Source of the DNA: Streptomyces sp. NBC_01707
GTDB taxonomy: Bacteria; Actinomycetota; Actinomycetes; Streptomycetales; Streptomycetaceae
Length of the DNA: 64,000 nt
Direction: 5' to 3'
Assembly: GCF_041438805.1 (NCBI RefSeq)
Contig: NZ_CP109190.1
Span: forward strand, 930,001-994,000
The notes beneath the pieces were generated by a model, which was not told the DNA's origin, ran no database searches, and saw nothing but the letters and a program-made list of their open reading frames with translations. Every line of letters starts with the position of its first letter. Within the stretch, counting starts at the first letter, position 1. Positions 37,503 through 46,046 of this stretch are shown here, in pieces. The position numbers and the translations under genes were made by a program.

Positions 37503-38060
37503 ATGAGCGAGTCAACTCCCCTTCCTGACCCGTCTGCGGCCCTCGCTGAGGCGGAGTCCCTGCGCTCAGTTCTCGAGCGCAACCGGCGGACCTTCGCCTG
37601 GAAAACGTCAGGGCTCGATGAGGAGGCTTTGCGCGCGACCACGGCCGCCAGTTCGATGACGCTCGGTGGCCTCGTCAAACATGTGGCCCTGGTCGAGGCG
37701 GACTGGCTGGCCGTGAAGCTGGCCGGTCACGAGTACGGCGCCCCTTGGGACGCCGTGGACTTCGACGCCGACCCCGACTGGGAATGGCGCACCGGGGCCC
37801 TGGACTCCCCGGATGATGTCTACACAGTGTGGCGAGATGCTGTCGAGCGATCGCGCCAGCTCGTCGCTGACATCATCAAAGAGCGCGGGCTCGACGGACC
37901 GGCGTCCTTCACCTGGCCGGACGGTCGCACGCCCAGCGTCCGGGACATGCTCTTGGACATGATTGAGGAGTACGCGCGGCACACGGGCCACGCGGACCTC
38001 CTTCGCGAGACAGTGGATGGCCGCGTTGGCGAAGGTGCGCCCGAGGACTTCACCTTCTAG
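37503..38060 (+). CDS. DinB-family (mycothiol-dependent-type) protein
   Basis: A 185-residue DinB/DUF664 four-helix protein. TLGGLVKHVALVEADWLAVK supplies the first metal-binding His region, and MLLDMIEEYARHTGHADLLR the conserved HxxxHxxxxR-type terminal motif. Actinobacterial DinB proteins of this kind are metal-dependent thiol transferases using mycothiol, often for detoxification. ATG 37503 opens MSESTPLPDPSAALAEAESL, where conservation begins. Monocistronic; the IS630 scrap follows 18 bp after the stop. Confidence 0.85.
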   Translation: MSESTPLPDPSAALAEAESLRSVLERNRRTFAWKTSGLDEEALRATTAASSMTLGGLVKHVALVEADWLAVKLAGHEYGAPWDAVDFDADPDWEWRTGALDSPDDVYTVWRDAVERSRQLVADIIKERGLDGPASFTWPDGRTPSVRDMLLDMIEEYARHTGHADLLRETVDGRVGEGAPEDFTF

Positions 38061-38078
38061 GAGATCCACTGGCTGAGG

Positions 38079-38370
38079 TTACGGCGGTTGGAAGTCGAGG
38101 CCGGTCTTGGCGAGGAGACCGTCGATGACGCCGGGTCGATACTGCATGCGTTTGAGCCGGTCTCTTCACCAGCGCCGTGAGCTGGTCGAGGCCGTGCTTG
38201 GTGAGGTTGGCCAGGGACCGTTTCAGGCGCGACCAGACGCCCTCGACCGGGTCGAACTCCCGTGCGTGCGGCGGCAGCTGGTAGGCGGTCAGCCAAAAGC
38301 GGGTGTCGATCTGCGGCATCGTGCGGCTGACGTGCGTGTCCAGATTGATGCCCCTGTGGTCTGCCAACCT
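38079..38370 (-). pseudogene. IS630-family transposase, C-terminal remnant
   Basis: The minus strand encodes LDTHVSRTMP, then LPPHAREFDPVEGVWSRLKR, SLANLTKHGLDQLTALVK and, after a frameshift near 38165, MQYRPGVIDGLLAKTGLDFQ. These are the last catalytic Glu (in the NPVE-like FDPVEGVW) and terminal helices of an IS630-type DDE transposase. The upstream part is replaced by the IS110 3' end. Confidence 0.8.
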
Positions 38371-39452
38371 CGGTGCGTCGCTGTTCCGGGCAGTGGTGAG
38401 GCGCTGATGCATCGGAAGAGTTCACGGGCCACGTAGCGTTTGAGGCAACGGATGACTTCGCGTTTGGTTTTGCCTTCGGCTGTGCGCCGCTCCAGGTAGG
38501 CCTGCGTGCGTTCGTCCCAGCGCAGGCGTGTGAGCACGATGCGGTAAAGGGCAGCGTTGGCCTGCCGGTTGCCGCCACGGTTCAGACGCCGGTGCTTGCT
38601 CTTCCCGGAAGAGTGCTCGACGGGACTGACGCCGCACAGAGCGGCGAAGGAGGCGTCGCTGTCGAGGCGATCGTGGTTCTCGCCGGCGGCGACCAGGAGG
38701 GCCGCGGCGCTGTCGGGTCCCACGCCCTGGATGTCTAGGAGCGCGGGGTTGTGGTCCTTGACCGCGGTGGTGATGCGCTTGGTGAGGACACCGACTTCGT
38801 CAGACAGCTGCTTGATGCGGACCGCAAGTAGGTGGAGTGCCTGGTGGACGGCACTGGTCTCCGGATCGAGTCGAGCACACGCGCTGAAGAACGCGACGTT
38901 GCCTAACCGCGCCAGGGATTCACGCAGTTCCGGGTCGGCGCTCACCAGGATCGCCTTGAGCTGGTTGATCGCCTGGGTGCGGGCCCTGACAGCGGAGTCC
39001 TTGACGGTCTTGGACACCCGAAGGTCCTCCACCGTCCCGCCGGTGTGCTTCGGCCTGGCGGTGGCTCGCCCTCCAAGCACAGCACGGGCAGCGGCCTTTG
39101 CGTCAACCTCGTCGCTCTTGCCCGACCGGCGGCGGGCGGCACGGTCCGGCCGGTTCACCTCGATCACTTGAACGTTCTGGGCGAGCAGGTACCGACACAG
39201 GGCCGCACCGTAGGAGCCCGTGCCTTCCACGCCCGCGTGACGTAGATCGCCGAAGGAGCGGGCCCACTCCAGCATCTCCCGATAGCCTGCTGCGGTGGCC
39301 TGGAACGGGCATGCCCCCAACCGGGCGCCCAGCTTGGTCACGACCGCAGCAACGCGCACGTCCTTGTGAGTGTCGACACCCAGGACGATCTCATAGCGCT
39401 CCGTGGGGGTCTCTTGGGTGCTTCGTGTCCGAAAGGTGCTCGTAGCTGTCAT
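38289..39452 (-). CDS. IS110-family transposase (C-terminus run into IS630 scrap)
   Basis: ATG 39452 (GGGAGAG upstream) starts an IS110 DEDD transposase. IVLGVDTHKDVRVAAVVT carries the first Asp, the RuvC-like GVEGTGSYGAALCRYL follows, and KSDEVDAKAAARAVL supplies the later acidic pair. The C-terminal Tnp_20 domain runs IQGVGPDSAAALLVAAGENH, CGVSPVEHSSGKSKHRRLNR, GGNRQANAALY with the expected Ser. The native C-terminus ends near codon 350. The last 35 or so residues of the open frame translate the IS630 sequence out of frame, so the true 3' end is at about 38405. Confidence 0.88.
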   Translation of the reverse strand: MTATSTFRTRSTQETPTERYEIVLGVDTHKDVRVAAVVTKLGARLGACPFQATAAGYREMLEWARSFGDLRHAGVEGTGSYGAALCRYLLAQNVQVIEVNRPDRAARRRSGKSDEVDAKAAARAVLGGRATARPKHTGGTVEDLRVSKTVKDSAVRARTQAINQLKAILVSADPELRESLARLGNVAFFSACARLDPETSAVHQALHLLAVRIKQLSDEVGVLTKRITTAVKDHNPALLDIQGVGPDSAAALLVAAGENHDRLDSDASFAALCGVSPVEHSSGKSKHRRLNRGGNRQANAALYRIVLTRLRWDERTQAYLERRTAEGKTKREVIRCLKRYVARELFRCISASPLPGTATHRGWQTTGASIWTRTSAARCRRSTPAFG

Positions 39453-39792
39453 GTCTCTCCCGAGCGGACCGAGCGGCACGGCGAGCCGGGCTCGGCCCGG
39501 CAGCGCGGGCAGAGGTGGCGCTCGACGTCATCCGCGTCGCTCGGGGAAGCTTCTGGAGCGACCGCCATGGCACCGGATGCTGTCACAGACAGTAAGTGCC
39601 CCGAACCCACCTTTGGGTGAGAACGAGTTCTGCGAACCGAACCGCCGGTTCGCGATCAACAAGGCGCCGTCTTTGATCTTGCTCGGGCAAAGGACCGTTC
39701 GCGAGAGGAGATGCATAGGGTCGCCTGTCATCGACCGTCCTGCCCGCTCAGGCCGCCCGGCCCGCACATACGCGGGCCGGGCACGCTGCTTA
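39453..39792. other. Intergenic stretch between IS110 and oxidoreductase gene
   Basis: Includes the upstream end of the IS110 copy and the 3' trailer of the oxidoreductase gene. No gene seen. Confidence 0.5.
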
Positions 39793-40701
39793 CTACGGCA
39801 AAATGACGAGCTTGCCGTGCACATGGCCAGTGCGGCTCTCGTCGAGGGCGGCGGCGGCCTGGGTGAGGGGGTAGGTGCGGGCGATCGGAACGCGCACGTG
39901 ACCCTCCTCGATGTGGCGGACGACCTCGCGGTAGACCTCGGCTCCCGCCCGGCCCTCGTGGAGCTGGATTCCGGTGTCGGCGGCGTCGAACGCGACGATG
40001 GTCAGGACGCGGTCAGGGCCGCCCGCGAGTTCGATCGAGTCCGGGATCTCCCCGTGGCCGGAGGCGTCGAAGACCGCGTCGACACCGTCCGGGGCGACGG
40101 CCCACACGCGGCCAAGGAGCCCCTCGCCGTAGGTGACCGGGACGGCGCCGAGCTGGCGCAGCAGGTCGTGGTTGCGCTCGCTCGCGGTGCCGATCACCCT
40201 AGCGCCCCGGGCCACGGCCAGCTGCACGGCGAAGGTACCCACGCCACCGGAGGCCGCGTGGATCAGTATCGTCTCGCCTTCGGTGACCTTGAGCCGATCG
40301 AGGGCGGTCAGAGCAGTGCCGCCCGCCCCGGCAAGACTGCCTGCCGCCTCCCAGGAGACCGAGGCGGGCTTGGCGACCAGCGCCGCGGGGTCGGCCAGTG
40401 CGAACTGGGCGTAGGACGGGGTGAGCGAGGCGCCGAGCACCTTGTCGCCGACGGCGAAGCCGGTCACCCCCGCACCGACGGCGTCCACCACACCGGCCAC
40501 GTCGGAGCCGAGACCGGCGGGAAGTTCGAGCGGGTACATCTCCTGCACCCAGCCCTGGAGGACCTTCCAGTCGAAGGGGTTGACCCCGGCCGCGCGGACG
40601 GCCAGGCGCACCTGCCCCGGCCCCGGCGCCGGAACCTCGACATCCACGAGGTTCAGCACGTCGCTGGTGCCGTACTCGGAAAACTGCACTGCAAGAGACA
40701 T
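39793..40701 (-). CDS. NADP-dependent zinc-free oxidoreductase (MDR superfamily)
   Basis: A 302-residue quinone-reductase-like MDR protein. GVNPFDWKVLQGW and LGSDVAGVVDAVGAGVTGFA belong to the GroES-like part, and ILIHAASGGVGTFAVQLAVA is the nucleotide loop. The C-terminal IARTYPLTQAAAALDESRTG, HVHGKLVILP is typical. It has no structural zinc cysteines. An AGGAAAG ribosome-binding site precedes ATG 40701. It is 66 bp downstream of the SDR gene on the same strand, so both probably form one operon controlled by the divergent TetR. Confidence 0.87.
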   Translation of the reverse strand: MSLAVQFSEYGTSDVLNLVDVEVPAPGPGQVRLAVRAAGVNPFDWKVLQGWVQEMYPLELPAGLGSDVAGVVDAVGAGVTGFAVGDKVLGASLTPSYAQFALADPAALVAKPASVSWEAAGSLAGAGGTALTALDRLKVTEGETILIHAASGGVGTFAVQLAVARGARVIGTASERNHDLLRQLGAVPVTYGEGLLGRVWAVAPDGVDAVFDASGHGEIPDSIELAGGPDRVLTIVAFDAADTGIQLHEGRAGAEVYREVVRHIEEGHVRVPIARTYPLTQAAAALDESRTGHVHGKLVILP

Positions 40702-40767
40702 CTCGAATACTTTCCTGTCGTACGGGTACGCCGCTGTGGACGCGGAGTACGGGGCGCTTTATGGGCG

Positions 40768-41442
40768 TCAGAGACTGAAGACAAGTTCGGCCTGGTCGCG
40801 CTTCGTGGTGTGCAGGTCCCAGTAGACGGGGGAGATCTCCCCGGGCTGAGCGGTCGGGAATCCGGGGACCGCCGGCGTGCCGATCGACACGTTGATGGCG
40901 ACGTGCGCGGCCTGGACGCCGGTGCCGTCCAGCTCCTTGTGCAGGTTGATCACCCAGTTGCGCAGCGCCGCGGCGGCTGCGTTGACGTTGGCGATCTGCG
41001 GCACGGGGTCCACGGAGCCGGCACCGGTGGTGAACAGCAGGGACCCCGCACCGGCCTCCCGCATGGCGGGCAGCACCGCGCGGGTGGCGGCGATGGCTCC
41101 ATAGAGCTGGAAGTCCATCTCGTGCTGCACGTCGGCCGGTTCGGTCGCGGCCGGGGTGGTCATGACGGTCTTAAAGCCGCCGACCGGGGAGTACTCCAGG
41201 ACGTCGATGCCGCCGAAGTGTGCGGCCGCGTCCTTGAGTGCCTGGGCGAGCGCGGCGCGGTCGAGGACGTCCGCGGGGAACGCGGCGGCGCTGATGCCCT
41301 CGGCGGCCAGCTCACCGGCCAGATCTTCGAGCGTGGCCTGGGTGCGGGCGACCAGTGCGACGTCGTAGCCGTGAGTGCCGTAGGTGCGGGCAATGGCGAG
41401 GCCGAGCTGGGGGCCGGCGCCGACGATGGCGATGGTGGGCAT
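40768..41442 (-). CDS. Atypical short-chain dehydrogenase/reductase-like protein
   Basis: A 224-residue SDR-fold protein. IAIVGAGPQLGLAIARTYG is a complete TGxxxGxG-like nucleotide loop. At the catalytic position the sequence SVDPVPQIANVNAAAAALRN lacks the Tyr-x3-Lys pair, so ordinary SDR chemistry is unlikely. It may be a nucleotide-sensing or isomerase-like member. ATG 41442 follows AAAGGC. It is the first gene of the two-gene operon facing the operator array, transcribed divergently from tetR. Confidence 0.75.
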   Translation of the reverse strand: MPTIAIVGAGPQLGLAIARTYGTHGYDVALVARTQATLEDLAGELAAEGISAAAFPADVLDRAALAQALKDAAAHFGGIDVLEYSPVGGFKTVMTTPAATEPADVQHEMDFQLYGAIAATRAVLPAMREAGAGSLLFTTGAGSVDPVPQIANVNAAAAALRNWVINLHKELDGTGVQAAHVAINVSIGTPAVPGFPTAQPGEISPVYWDLHTTKRDQAELVFSL

Positions 41443-41469
41443 GAGAGAGCCTTTCACGGAAGTAGAGCC

Positions 41470-41551
41470 GGATAGGGCTATCCGTTTCCCTTCCGGATAG
41501 CCCTATCCGTTTCGCTGTTCACCGTAACACGGTAAACGGATAAGGCATTCC
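41470..41551. promoter_or_regulatory. Three-site TetR operator array between SDR and tetR
   Basis: GGATAGGGCTATCC (41470-41483) and GGATAGCCCTATCC (41495-41508) are perfect 6-bp-arm palindromes. A third, imperfect site GGATAAGGCATTCC is at 41538-41551, just before the tetR ATG. A different repeat ACCGT-AAC-ACGGT lies at 41521-41533 between sites 2 and 3. Confidence 0.8.
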
Positions 41552-41571
41552 GGTTTGCTAGTCTGATCGGT

Positions 41572-42285
41572 ATGAGCCCCCGAGATCCCCACACCGACGC
41601 CGACGTCGGCACGGCCGATTCCGCAGGCCAGTCCAAGCGCAGCGACGCAGAGCGCAACCGGGGGCGGATCATCGCCGCCGCGCGCACGGTCTTCGGGCGC
41701 GACGGGCTCAACGCGTCGATGGCCTCGGTCGCGCGGGAGGCCGGGGTGGGGATCGCCACCCTCTTCCGTCACTTCCCCCGCAAGGAAGATCTCGTCGCCG
41801 CGGTCTTCACCGACCGTATGAAGGCGTACGCACAGGCCACCACCGAGGCCCTGGCCGACCCGGACCCGTGGCACGGCTTCACCGGGTACATCCAGGACGT
41901 CTGCGCGATGCAGGCAGACGACCGCGGCTTCGCCGACGTCCTGACCATGAGCTTCCCCGGTGTCCCGGAACTGGAACAGCACCACACCCGGGCGTACGAG
42001 GGCTTCCTCGAACTCATCGGCCGCGCCAAGAACAGCGGGCACCTGCGCGAGGACTTCACCAGCCGCGATCTCGTACTGCTGCTGATGGCCAACGCCGGAG
42101 TCCTCAGCGCCACCGGCGACGCCGCCCCGGACGCCTGGCGCCGCCTGGTGGCATGGATGATCCAGTCCTTCCAGGCACCGGCCCGTGGCCCGCTGCCGGA
42201 CCCGCCCGAGGACACCGCGCTGTACGAGGCCATGCGCCGCGCCAGCCAGGACATCACCACCCCGGAGACCGGAAAGCGAGGCTGA
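41572..42285 (+). CDS. TetR-family repressor
   Basis: A 237-residue TetR regulator. A roughly 20-residue polar N-terminal extension is followed by the HTH: RIIAAARTVFGRDGLNASMA, then VAREAGVGIATLFRHFPRKE. The ligand domain runs ADVLTMSFPGVPELEQHHTR and DLVLLLMANAGVLSATGDAA. It is divergent from the SDR/oxidoreductase operon across a 129-bp region containing three related palindromes, strongly suggesting repression of both directions. ATG 41572 fits the conserved start. Confidence 0.88.
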   Translation: MSPRDPHTDADVGTADSAGQSKRSDAERNRGRIIAAARTVFGRDGLNASMASVAREAGVGIATLFRHFPRKEDLVAAVFTDRMKAYAQATTEALADPDPWHGFTGYIQDVCAMQADDRGFADVLTMSFPGVPELEQHHTRAYEGFLELIGRAKNSGHLREDFTSRDLVLLLMANAGVLSATGDAAPDAWRRLVAWMIQSFQAPARGPLPDPPEDTALYEAMRRASQDITTPETGKRG

Positions 42286-42576
42286 ACCAGCGACCGGTGG
42301 GAAAGGGCCACCGCGGTGAGGCTGCCGTTGGATGCGGGCTCCGAGATCGATTGCTCGCAAACCCGTCGGCCTCCCCCCATGGCACCGGCGCCGGACGACC
42401 GGGCCTGATGACGCAGCTTCTGCCTCCCCAGCAAACGATCGAATGAAGACGCGGGACGCTGAGGAATCGTTCACGGCGGGGCTCTGGGCAGCCTGCGCCG
42501 GGTCCTGCGGGAACACGTCGACACCGACTGAGATCACGGCTGGACTGGGGGCCGCTCGCTTGGAATGGAGTGTGTG

Positions 42577-42936
42577 ATGCCAGCGGGATCGAGTCGTAAG
42601 CGGGAACGGCAGTACGAACACATCAAGGAGAGCACAGAAAAGCGTGGTGCTTCCGAGGGGCGTGCGAAGGAGATCGCAGCACGCACGGTGAACAAGGAGC
42701 GGGCGCGCTCAGGCGAGGCGAAGTCGGCGAGCAAAACGTCCACAGGTGATCCGAAGTCTGCCTCGCAGCGTGGGGGTGAACGGTCCCATCGTGGAGCGCA
42801 GGGACCCACGAAGGACCAGCTGGGGACTGCATTTCCCCGCGCGTCCGGATCCGGACGCGCATCTGGACCGGAAGGCGGTATGCATCATGGGACATGGCGG
42901 CGATGTCACAGAGGAGCTGACGGCCGACCACCGTGA
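42577..42936 (+). pseudogene. Plasmid-stabilisation-like protein, C-terminally disrupted
   Basis: ATG 42577 (GGAG at about -8) starts RKRERQYEHIKESTEKRGAS, RAKEIAARTVNKERARSGEA and continues to RGGERSHRGAQGPTKDQL, the N-terminal 85 residues of the small basic Streptomyces protein usually annotated as plasmid stabilisation protein. The expected Rho-N-like ending is absent. After GPTKDQL the frame enters unrelated sequence that also encodes a hemerythrin start in another frame. It is read as a truncated gene. Confidence 0.7.
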
Positions 42937-43306
42937 AGTGAACGGACTCTTCGACCGGATCGAAGCGGTTCCGGCACGAGGCCGTGCGATCAGCTCTCGA
43001 AAGCCCCTCCACCCGGCGGTCGACGTCGTCTGGGATCTCGAATCATCTCAGCGCGTGCCGGACAACCGCACCAACCGCACCGCCGCCTGCGCAGCCCTTT
43101 CCCCCAGCGGTACGCCAGCCGGAAAGCAGTGTGATGAGTACCCCTTCGCCTCGGTCTGGGAAGGCGCGGGCGTAGGAGACAATAATTTCTCCGTGCGCTA
43201 CGTCGACAGCGCTCAGAACAACAACGCCGGTAACGAACTGGGCGCGTGGTATCAGAACCAGCGAATTCTGGGTCGAGAAGCGTTCTTCGTCCAGATCTAC
43301 AGCTGA
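42887..43306 (+). pseudogene. Chimera: hemerythrin N-terminus joined to NucA/NucB nuclease C-terminus
   Basis: ATG 42887 opens MGHGGDVTEELTADHREVNG then LFDRIEAVPARG, nearly the same start as the intact hemerythrin protein at 61571. Past about residue 36 that homology ends, and the frame becomes the end of a deoxyribonuclease NucA/NucB domain (CDEYPFASVWEGAGVGDNNF, then NNAGNELGAWYQNQRIL and EAFFVQI). Neither domain is complete: the hemerythrin lacks its metal-binding helices 2-4 and the nuclease its first half. It overlaps the upstream truncated frame by 50 bp and the opposite-strand gene by 10 bp. Confidence 0.7.
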
Positions 43307-43746
43307 GGCCAGAGCTGGAGTAGGTAGGTCTCCAATTCATCGTGTCTGCCGCTCAGCTCGACCTGTCCCCGGTCTTCCAAGGGGAAGCCGAGTAAGCGGC
43401 AGATACGCAAGCTGTACCGCCCGGGTGCCCCCAGAGGGATCGGCAGCCCGGCCGGACCGCCCATGAGCTGATCGAGGACGACGATCCCGGAACGGGAGGT
43501 AAAGACAGTGTCCGCGAGGAGCGGGATTTTCGACGCTGGCGGTTCCGCGTCCCAGACCTCGACTTTCACATCTACGTCGTGGTCGTGGATCAGGCTCATA
43601 ATGCGCACGCTGTGCTCGCCCACGCCGGGGGCGTCGTCGTCGCCCATCGGAGGCTGTTCCCGGTCGTCCCAGTCGAAGTCAGACAGCACGAACTGGCTGT
43701 GATCGACAGTGACGTACCGCAGAGTTGTGAGAATCAGCTTCGCCAT
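43297..43746 (-). CDS. Hypothetical protein, 149 aa
   Basis: A compact, acidic, beta-rich protein starting MAKLILTTLRYVTVDHSQFV (ATG 43746) with WDDREQPPMGDDDAPGVGEH and RYSLRICRLLGFPLEDRGQV. No family is named. A single coherent frame with a sharp start supports a real gene. Its 3' end overlaps the NucA/NucB remnant by 10 bp convergently. Confidence 0.65.
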   Translation of the reverse strand: MAKLILTTLRYVTVDHSQFVLSDFDWDDREQPPMGDDDAPGVGEHSVRIMSLIHDHDVDVKVEVWDAEPPASKIPLLADTVFTSRSGIVVLDQLMGGPAGLPIPLGAPGRYSLRICRLLGFPLEDRGQVELSGRHDELETYLLQLWPQL

Positions 43747-43907
43747 CGAGCCAGCCTAGAGTTTTTCCCGGCGCCTGATCGCCCAACTCGCTGCCTTCGG
43801 CCTCGATGTCACCGTGCCCCCCGAGTGGACCCCGGTGACGACGCGTCACCATCAGTCTGGAGGCGGATCTGCCGGGCTGGGCCTGGACCGACGGGGCTGG
43901 CGGGTTA

Positions 43908-44240
43908 TCAGCTCAGGCTGTGGGGGCGGGCCAGTCCGAGGTCGTAGGCGAGGATCACGGCCTGGCTCCGGTCCCTGGCGCCGACTTTTGCCAGGACTGG
44001 TCGGACGTGTTTCTTCACCGTGGACTCGGACAACACGAGGCGTTCGGCGATCTCGCTTTTGGTAGGGCCTTTGCCGATGGCGACCAGGGTTTCTCGTTCG
44101 CGGTCGGTGACGGAGCCCAGCCGGGAATCCCCGTCGGCTGTCCAGTCGTCCGGGCGCCCGGCCAGTTGGTGGGCGTAGGGGGCCAGTAGGCGGCGGGTGA
44201 GGCTGGGGGCGATGACGGCGGGCCGACGGCGACTGCGCGG
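43908..44240 (-). pseudogene. LuxR-type response regulator, C-terminal remnant cut by IS256
   Basis: The minus frame ending at TGA 43908-43910 encodes LTRRLLAPYAHQLAGRPDDW, then LGSVTDREREVLVAIGKGPT (E-T variant possible) and SEIAERLVLSESTVKKHVRP, VLAKVGARDRSQAVILAYD: a complete NarL-type HTH. Sequence upstream of about 44240 is the end of an IS256 element, so the receiver domain is gone from this side and is not found beyond the IS. Confidence 0.75.
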
Positions 44241-44263
44241 ATCCCGGGGTCACGTCCGGTGGC

Positions 44264-45664
44264 GTGGTGTATCGACGGCCACTCGGTGATCCTTTGTGAA
44301 AGCTAGGCGGTAAGGGCTGCTGGGTCGGTTGTCTCGGCGGTGTTTCCTTCGATCAGGTGAAGGCGGCAGCGGCCGAGGATTTCGGGTCCCATGTAGCGGC
44401 GTTGTTCGGCCCATTCGTCGCTCTGCTCGGCCAGGACGGCGCCGATCAGGCGGATGATGGCGCCTCGGTCGGGGAAGATGCCGACGACGTCGGTCCGGCG
44501 CCTGATCTCCTTGTTCAAGCGTTCCTGGGGGTTGTTGGACCAGATCTGTTTCCACACGTCGCGGGGGAAAGCGGCGAAGGCCAGGAGGTCTTCGCGGGCG
44601 GTTTCGAGATGCTCGGCGGCCTTGGGGTACTTCTCGTCCAGGCCGGCGATGGCGGCGGCCATCTGTTTGCGGACGGCGGCTGCGTCGGGCTGTTCGAAGA
44701 CGGTCCGCAGCAGGGTCGCCACCCATGGTTGAGCGGATTTGGGGACCTGCGAGAGCAGGTTGCGGGCGTAGTGAGTGCGGCAGCGCTGCCAGGCGGCGCC
44801 GGGCAGGGCGGCTCCGATCGCGCCCACCAGGCCGACATGGGCGTCGGAGACGACCAGCTCCGCGCCGGTCAGGCCGCGGGTGGTCAGGGAGCGCAGGAAC
44901 GCCAGCCAGCCGGCGCCGTCCTCGCTGGAGGCGACGTCGATGCCGAGGACCTCGCGTTTGCCCTCGTTGTTGACGCCGACGGCGACCAGGCAGTGGACGT
45001 TGACGACGCGGCCTCCTTCGCGGACTTTTTGGGTCAGGGCGTCGACCCATACGAAGGTGTAGGGGCCGGCGTCCAGTGTCCGGTTGCGGAACTCGGCGAC
45101 CCGGGCGTCGAGGACCTTGGCCATCTCGCTGACCTGGGACTTGGACAGTTGGGTGACGCCGAGGGTGGCGGCGAGTTTCTCGACTCGGCGGGTGCTGACG
45201 CCGAGCAGGTAGCAGGTGGCGACCACGGAGATCAGGGCTTGTTCGGAGCGGCGGCGGCGCTCGAGCAGCCAGTCGGGGAAGTAGGAACCGGAGCGGATCT
45301 TGGGGATGGCCAGGTCGATGCTGCCGGCCCGGGTGTCCCACTGGCGGTGCCGGTAACCGTTGCGGGAGTTCACCCGTTCCTCACTCGGCATGCCGTAGGA
45401 CGCGCCGCAAGCGGCGTCGACGTCGGCGGACATCATGGCGTCGGCGAAGGTCTTCACCATCTGCCGCAGCAGATCGGGACTCGCCGAGGCGAGGTTCTCC
45501 TCCAACAGGGCGGCAAACGGCACACTGTCCGGTGCGGTCATCGTGCTGTTCTCCTTCAAGAGCTTGGTCGTTCTCGAAGGATCAGCCGGTGGCCGTCTTA
45601 CGTTCAGGCTTCTCACCCAACTACGGGATCAAACCCCCGATTTAGGTGGAAACCCGTACACCAC
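44264..45664. mobile_element. IS256-family insertion sequence, about 1.4 kb
   Basis: Tip motifs GTGGTGTA (44264-44271) and its inverted copy TACACCAC (45657-45664) bracket the transposase gene at a spacing typical for IS256 elements. I see no matching 8-9 bp target duplication outside these tips, so one flank has probably been rearranged after insertion. Confidence 0.7.
44303..45541 (-). CDS. IS256-family transposase, full length
   Basis: A 412-residue IS256 transposase. ASYGMPSEERVNSRNGYRHR is the conserved NGYR block. The DDE residues lie in YTFVWVDALTQKVREGGRVV, LTTRGLTGAELVVSDAHVGL and the C-terminal NPQERLNKEIRRRTDVVGIF. LGIDVASSEDGAGWLAFLRS is also characteristic. ATG 45541 opens MTAPDSVPFAALLEENLASA. 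No internal stop or frameshift is seen, so it may be active; it cuts the LuxR remnant at its left end. Confidence 0.95.
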   Translation of the reverse strand: MTAPDSVPFAALLEENLASASPDLLRQMVKTFADAMMSADVDAACGASYGMPSEERVNSRNGYRHRQWDTRAGSIDLAIPKIRSGSYFPDWLLERRRRSEQALISVVATCYLLGVSTRRVEKLAATLGVTQLSKSQVSEMAKVLDARVAEFRNRTLDAGPYTFVWVDALTQKVREGGRVVNVHCLVAVGVNNEGKREVLGIDVASSEDGAGWLAFLRSLTTRGLTGAELVVSDAHVGLVGAIGAALPGAAWQRCRTHYARNLLSQVPKSAQPWVATLLRTVFEQPDAAAVRKQMAAAIAGLDEKYPKAAEHLETAREDLLAFAAFPRDVWKQIWSNNPQERLNKEIRRRTDVVGIFPDRGAIIRLIGAVLAEQSDEWAEQRRYMGPEILGRCRLHLIEGNTAETTDPAALTA

Positions 45665-45728
45665 TTCCCTGGACGCAACCGATCCCGGCTAGGCCGTGTA
45701 TCGAAAGTCGATCAAGGTGCTGTCTGGC

Positions 45729-46046
45729 TCATCGCTTCTCATGTGGTGAGGTGAGCCAGCGATCGTCCTGAAACTCGGCCGGAATCTCGTCTTCCCATGG
45801 ATCGATCCCGCGACTTTCCAGTTCTTCGAACCACCGGTCCCGTTGCGACTCGGGGAGACGCTGCCCGCACCACGGGCAAAAGACGATCCTGATCCTTGAA
45901 GTGCCCCCGTCGTGGATGAACAGCCCGTACTCCTGGAACTTGGTGGTGAACCCAACCAGGGCGTCCGGGCAGCTGGAGGGGTCATCGTGCTGGTCACAGC
46001 GCCAGCTCGCCTGGCGCGTCATCTCTTCGCAGCAGTGGTGGGTCAT
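45729..46046 (-). CDS. DUF6980-type cysteine-rich small protein, 105 aa
   Basis: ATG 46046 begins MTHHCCEEMTRQASWRCDQH. A second pair, FCPWCGQRLPES, gives a CxxC-type zinc-binding arrangement (CC ... C ... CPWC). This matches the small actinobacterial DUF6980 proteins; function unknown, perhaps structural zinc only. Single coherent frame, no neighbours on the same strand apart from the IS. Confidence 0.75.
   Translation of the reverse strand: MTHHCCEEMTRQASWRCDQHDDPSSCPDALVGFTTKFQEYGLFIHDGGTSRIRIVFCPWCGQRLPESQRDRWFEELESRGIDPWEDEIPAEFQDDRWLTSPHEKR

Noticed and set aside
39403..41475. 690-codon + frame
   Set aside because: Antisense to the MDR oxidoreductase and SDR genes.
43040..43746. NucA/NucB fragment plus the opposite-strand 149-aa gene as a toxin-immunity pair
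   Set aside because: Immunity genes normally follow the toxin on the same strand; here the gene is convergent and the nuclease is half missing.
44357..45754. 465-codon + frame
   Set aside because: Antisense to the IS256 transposase.
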